Shown here piece after piece: positions 61,649-64,000 of a stretch of DNA of 64,000 nucleotides (position 1 is the first letter of the stretch; each line of letters opens with the position of its first letter). The notes under the pieces are model-generated. The model did not search any database and had not been told where the DNA came from. It worked only from the letters and a program-made list of their open reading frames with translations. The position numbers and the translations under genes were made by a program. The DNA is taken from NCBI RefSeq assembly GCF_025997995.1, contig NZ_AP026683.1:1984501-2048500 (forward strand). Direction: 5' to 3'. The DNA is from Sediminibacterium sp. TEGAF015 (GTDB lineage: Bacteria > Bacteroidota > Bacteroidia > Chitinophagales > Chitinophagaceae).

Positions 61649-62782
61649 CTAAGACGAAACTGCTTTGGTAGCTAGTATTTCCTTCCAAAACAAGTCCGCA
61701 GCTTTCTCCCAGCTATACTGCTGAGCCCTCTCCAATCCTTTCTGTACCATTTTTTCCCTAAGCTGTTCACTTTTATACAGGGTCTGCATATGTGCTGCAA
61801 TGGTATCAGGCTGATCTGCTTCTGCGTATAAAGCAGCTTCGCCGCCTACTTCGGGCATACTTGAGTTGTTGGCAGTAATAACAGGCACGCCAGATTGCAT
61901 GGCTTCCAAAATCGGCAGTCCAAATCCCTCAAAATGAGAAACATAAATAGCTGCATAGGACGAAGCAGTAAGTCTGGCCAGAATTTCATCGGTAACAAAG
62001 CCGGTTAACACTACATCGTTCCGGTATTTATAGGTTGTAAGTTTTTCCATAAAGTCTTCGTACTGCCAGGCCAATCTACCTGCAAATACAAGCTTCATAT
62101 TACTCTTATGCCATTTTTTAAACAAGGAAAAAGCTTTGAGAATATTCAGCATATTTTTTCGTGGACTAATGCCTCCAACACATAAAAAATACTCGTATCC
62201 ATCCGTATAAGCTTCTTTCACTTGCTCTTTTTCTTCCCAGCTTACCGGCTTAAAACTGTCTCTGGCAGCTCCACTCACTACTTCAAGCGACTTTGCTTTA
62301 TTGGGATAATGCTGTAAAATATCTTGCCTTGAAAATTCAGAAACAGTGATGACTCTATTGGCTTTTTTTAGAAAAAGTGGCGTAAAAGTCTGATAAAAAA
62401 ATCTTTGGTGCCAGGGAATGGACTTGGGAACATGCTTGAAAGCCAAATCATGAATCACTACTATTTGCGGCACTCCTGAAAGTAAACTGCAAAATCCATA
62501 AGGCTGAATCCATATATCTGCCTTGTATTTTCTTACTTCCCATGCAGCCCGGATATTGTACCAATAAAGAAATGCCGGCACATGTCTGGCTGCAGGGCCT
62601 ACCGTAACGGAACGAACATTTGGTCCGTTAATCCATTCTTTTTGATGAAGTCTATCGTAGATAAATACAAACTCATGTTCCGGATGATTTTGAACCAGTA
62701 TGTTGAAAATAGATACAGCATATTGTCCATACCCTTCTAAATAATCATCCTGAAAAAAAATAGCGTTAACTGCAATGATCAT
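61649..62782 (-). CDS. family 4 glycosyltransferase
   Basis: A 377-residue GT-B enzyme. The N-terminal acceptor domain is followed by the donor domain with CVGGISPRKNMLNILKAF and the GT4 signature EGFGLPILEAMQSGVPVI plus SSMPEVGGEAALY. No membrane segment. It would transfer a sugar from a nucleotide donor to a surface glycan; the acceptor is unknown. It is 2 bases behind the DUF502 gene. Confidence 0.9.
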   Translation of the reverse strand: MIIAVNAIFFQDDYLEGYGQYAVSIFNILVQNHPEHEFVFIYDRLHQKEWINGPNVRSVTVGPAARHVPAFLYWYNIRAAWEVRKYKADIWIQPYGFCSLLSGVPQIVVIHDLAFKHVPKSIPWHQRFFYQTFTPLFLKKANRVITVSEFSRQDILQHYPNKAKSLEVVSGAARDSFKPVSWEEKEQVKEAYTDGYEYFLCVGGISPRKNMLNILKAFSLFKKWHKSNMKLVFAGRLAWQYEDFMEKLTTYKYRNDVVLTGFVTDEILARLTASSYAAIYVSHFEGFGLPILEAMQSGVPVITANNSSMPEVGGEAALYAEADQPDTIAAHMQTLYKSEQLREKMVQKGLERAQQYSWEKAADLFWKEILATKAVSS

Positions 62783-62784
62783 AC

Positions 62785-63408
62785 CTAGTCATTTACATCT
62801 GTCACTCCGCCAGAAACAGTAAATTTCATGGCATCAGCAGCACCGATATTAGGAAGGGGTTTAATCTTATGTTTGGGCACAAAATAAGTTATACCGGAAA
62901 TAGCATAAGAATGAGGCACATAAACAGTTACATAATCTGCTAATCCGAAATCTGTACCGGTTTCCTGAGTGATAAATCCAATTCTCCAAACACCTTCTCC
63001 ATCTACATTTACCAGAACAGGCTGATTGAATTTTTTTTTATTACCCGCAAACGCCTCCAGAAAATCTTTCACTGAAGAATAAATGAATTTGATTCCTGGG
63101 GTTTTTTCCAAAACAGTATCTAGCAAAGCAACGATTCGATTAACAGCAAACAAAGAGGAAAGCCAACCTACTAGTAAAACCAGTCCAATTACTACCACAA
63201 AACCCAACCCAGGCATTCGGATACTATCACCATTGGCATCTTTTCTAACTAAATCCGGTGCCAGATTCTGCACAATACTGGGCAATAAGTTATCTACCAC
63301 ATTAAACAAACTGATTACAACCCAGATGGTTATACCAATAGGCGCAAGTACAATTAAACCCTGAAAAAAGTATTGTAATAATCGTTTTAAAATGGCTTTT
63401 GCAGTCAT
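62785..63408 (-). CDS. DUF502 family membrane protein
   Basis: A 207-residue protein with two N-terminal membrane segments (about 15-35 and 65-90) and a beta-rich C-terminus. GLIVLAPIGITIWV, TPGIKFIYSSVKDFLEAF and TVYVPHSYAISG are family blocks of DUF502, related to plant COV proteins. Function is unknown; a role in trafficking or the cell envelope is speculation. First gene of the GT4-gldC-YqeY-CvpA direction. Confidence 0.88.
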   Translation of the reverse strand: MTAKAILKRLLQYFFQGLIVLAPIGITIWVVISLFNVVDNLLPSIVQNLAPDLVRKDANGDSIRMPGLGFVVVIGLVLLVGWLSSLFAVNRIVALLDTVLEKTPGIKFIYSSVKDFLEAFAGNKKKFNQPVLVNVDGEGVWRIGFITQETGTDFGLADYVTVYVPHSYAISGITYFVPKHKIKPLPNIGAADAMKFTVSGGVTDVND

Positions 63409-63521
63409 ATATCCTGCAAGATAGGCTAAGTAAAGGAGTTCAGAGAATCAATTGGGAATGTCAGAATTTACCGCTCATCCTGCTCCAGCTTGTGTTTAAC
63501 AATAATTTAATAAAAAAAATA

Positions 63522-63560
63522 ATGGAAACTTTGGTTACAAAAATAGTTTCCATAGTTTTG
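63522..63560 (+). promoter_or_regulatory. operator and promoter of the TetR-type gene
   Basis: A 9-bp inverted repeat, ATGGAAACT (63522-63530) and AGTTTCCAT (63545-63553), flanks a 14-base spacer. A TTTG (63530-63533) and a -7 box TAGTTTTG (63553-63560) are 19 bases apart, the spacing preferred in Bacteroidota, so a repressor bound here would cover both promoter elements. Confidence 0.7.
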
Positions 63561-63577
63561 CGTCCGAATTTTTAACT

Positions 63578-64000
63578 ATGGAGCAAAGAATTGTTGAAAA
63601 AGCCCAGGAACTCTTTTTCCGCTATGGATTAAAGAGTATCACTATGGACGATATCGCATCCAACTTGGGCGCCAGTAAAAAGACGCTATACCAGTATTTC
63701 AAAGACAAGGACAGCCTGGTGGATGCTGTTGTTCAAAGGGAAATTGAGCAAGACATGCATGAGTGTGGCCATATAGCTACAAGCTGCGACAATGCAGTAC
63801 ATGAAGTCTTCAAAGCATTTGATATGCTGCAAGAAATGCTGACAACCATGAACCCAGCAATCATTTTTGAAATGCAGAAATATCATCCTGAAGCGTATAA
63901 AAAAATGAATGCCCACAAGAACAAATTTTTTGTGAACATCACTAAAGAAAATCTAATCAGGGGTATTGCAGAAGGGAATTACCGAGAAGATTTAAACATA
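63578..64000 (+). CDS. TetR/AcrR family regulator (3' end outside window)
   Basis: The first 141 residues of a TetR-type repressor; the frame runs open to the last base. The DNA-binding domain (residues 1-50) shows AQELFFRYGLKSITMDDIA then LGASKKTLYQYFKDKDSLV, with the ligand-binding region beginning after it. The ATG at 63578 follows the promoter/operator by 17 bases. In Bacteroidota such regulators commonly precede a TolC-RND efflux operon; what follows here cannot be seen. Confidence 0.88.
   Translation, partial: MEQRIVEKAQELFFRYGLKSITMDDIASNLGASKKTLYQYFKDKDSLVDAVVQREIEQDMHECGHIATSCDNAVHEVFKAFDMLQEMLTTMNPAIIFEMQKYHPEAYKKMNAHKNKFFVNITKENLIRGIAEGNYREDLNI

Overview
The window is a contiguous piece of a Bacteroidota chromosome, most likely from the family Chitinophagaceae (Sediminibacterium-like; this genus guess is inference). 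The sequence signs are a SusC/SusD pair, GldC, the gene order CBS protein - NAD kinase - DUF6089 - UppS - BamA - OmpH - OmpH - MurI, weak ribosome binding sites, and many -7 boxes of the Bacteroidota form TAnnTTTG just upstream of start codons. I saw no tRNA, rRNA, insertion sequence, CRISPR array or prophage. Coding density is high; the only gap over 300 bases is 48372-48763.

Layout. 1-6080 (+): the end of an unknown gene, a DUF4097-like secreted protein, then a CNNM/CBS protein, TatC, RpiB and an M28 peptidase. 6167-12074 (-): an isolated SusD/SusC pair and a deoxyhypusine synthase-like enzyme. 12167-15826 (+): methyltransferase, GT87-like membrane protein, polyprenyl-phosphate GT2 and polysaccharide deacetylase, resembling a lipid-linked sugar module. 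15945-18883 (+): an SdpR/SdpI pair with a palindromic operator candidate, a hydrolase and an AcpH-like protein. 18903-21749 (+): DUF2911, a transsulfuration enzyme, a TIGR02757 protein and a small unknown. 21772-24267 (-): a GH9 plus CE4-like fusion. 24342-37171: mixed housekeeping and catabolic genes (FAH, flavin reductase, AraC, cupin, SDR, YjjG, Psd, CdsA, CPBP, DusB, GPx, ALDH, M20).

37302-46619 is the most system-like region. Two divergent operons and a flanking gene encode a GMC dehydrogenase without a signal peptide, a Tat-signal subunit 3 lipoprotein, a c-type cytochrome lipoprotein, a DUF1080 (3-keto-disaccharide hydrolase family) protein, two Gfo/Idh/MocA enzymes and three TIM-barrel sugar isomerases. 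The coherent reading is sugar or glycoside oxidation at C3 in the periplasm, electron transfer to the cytochrome, cleavage of the keto-glycoside, and reduction or isomerisation of the released keto-sugar. Several members carry Tat-type signals while one oxidoreductase/isomerase pair looks cytosolic.

47188-48763 is an AT-rich accessory patch (LprI-like protein, small beta-barrel, repeat-rich intergenic DNA). 48764-63408 returns to core functions: superoxide dismutase, YidD/RnpA/L34, MurI, the OmpH/BamA envelope operon, UppS, NadK, CvpA, YqeY, GldC, a GT4 glycosyltransferase and a DUF502 protein. The window ends inside a TetR-type regulator gene with a clear operator and promoter candidate.
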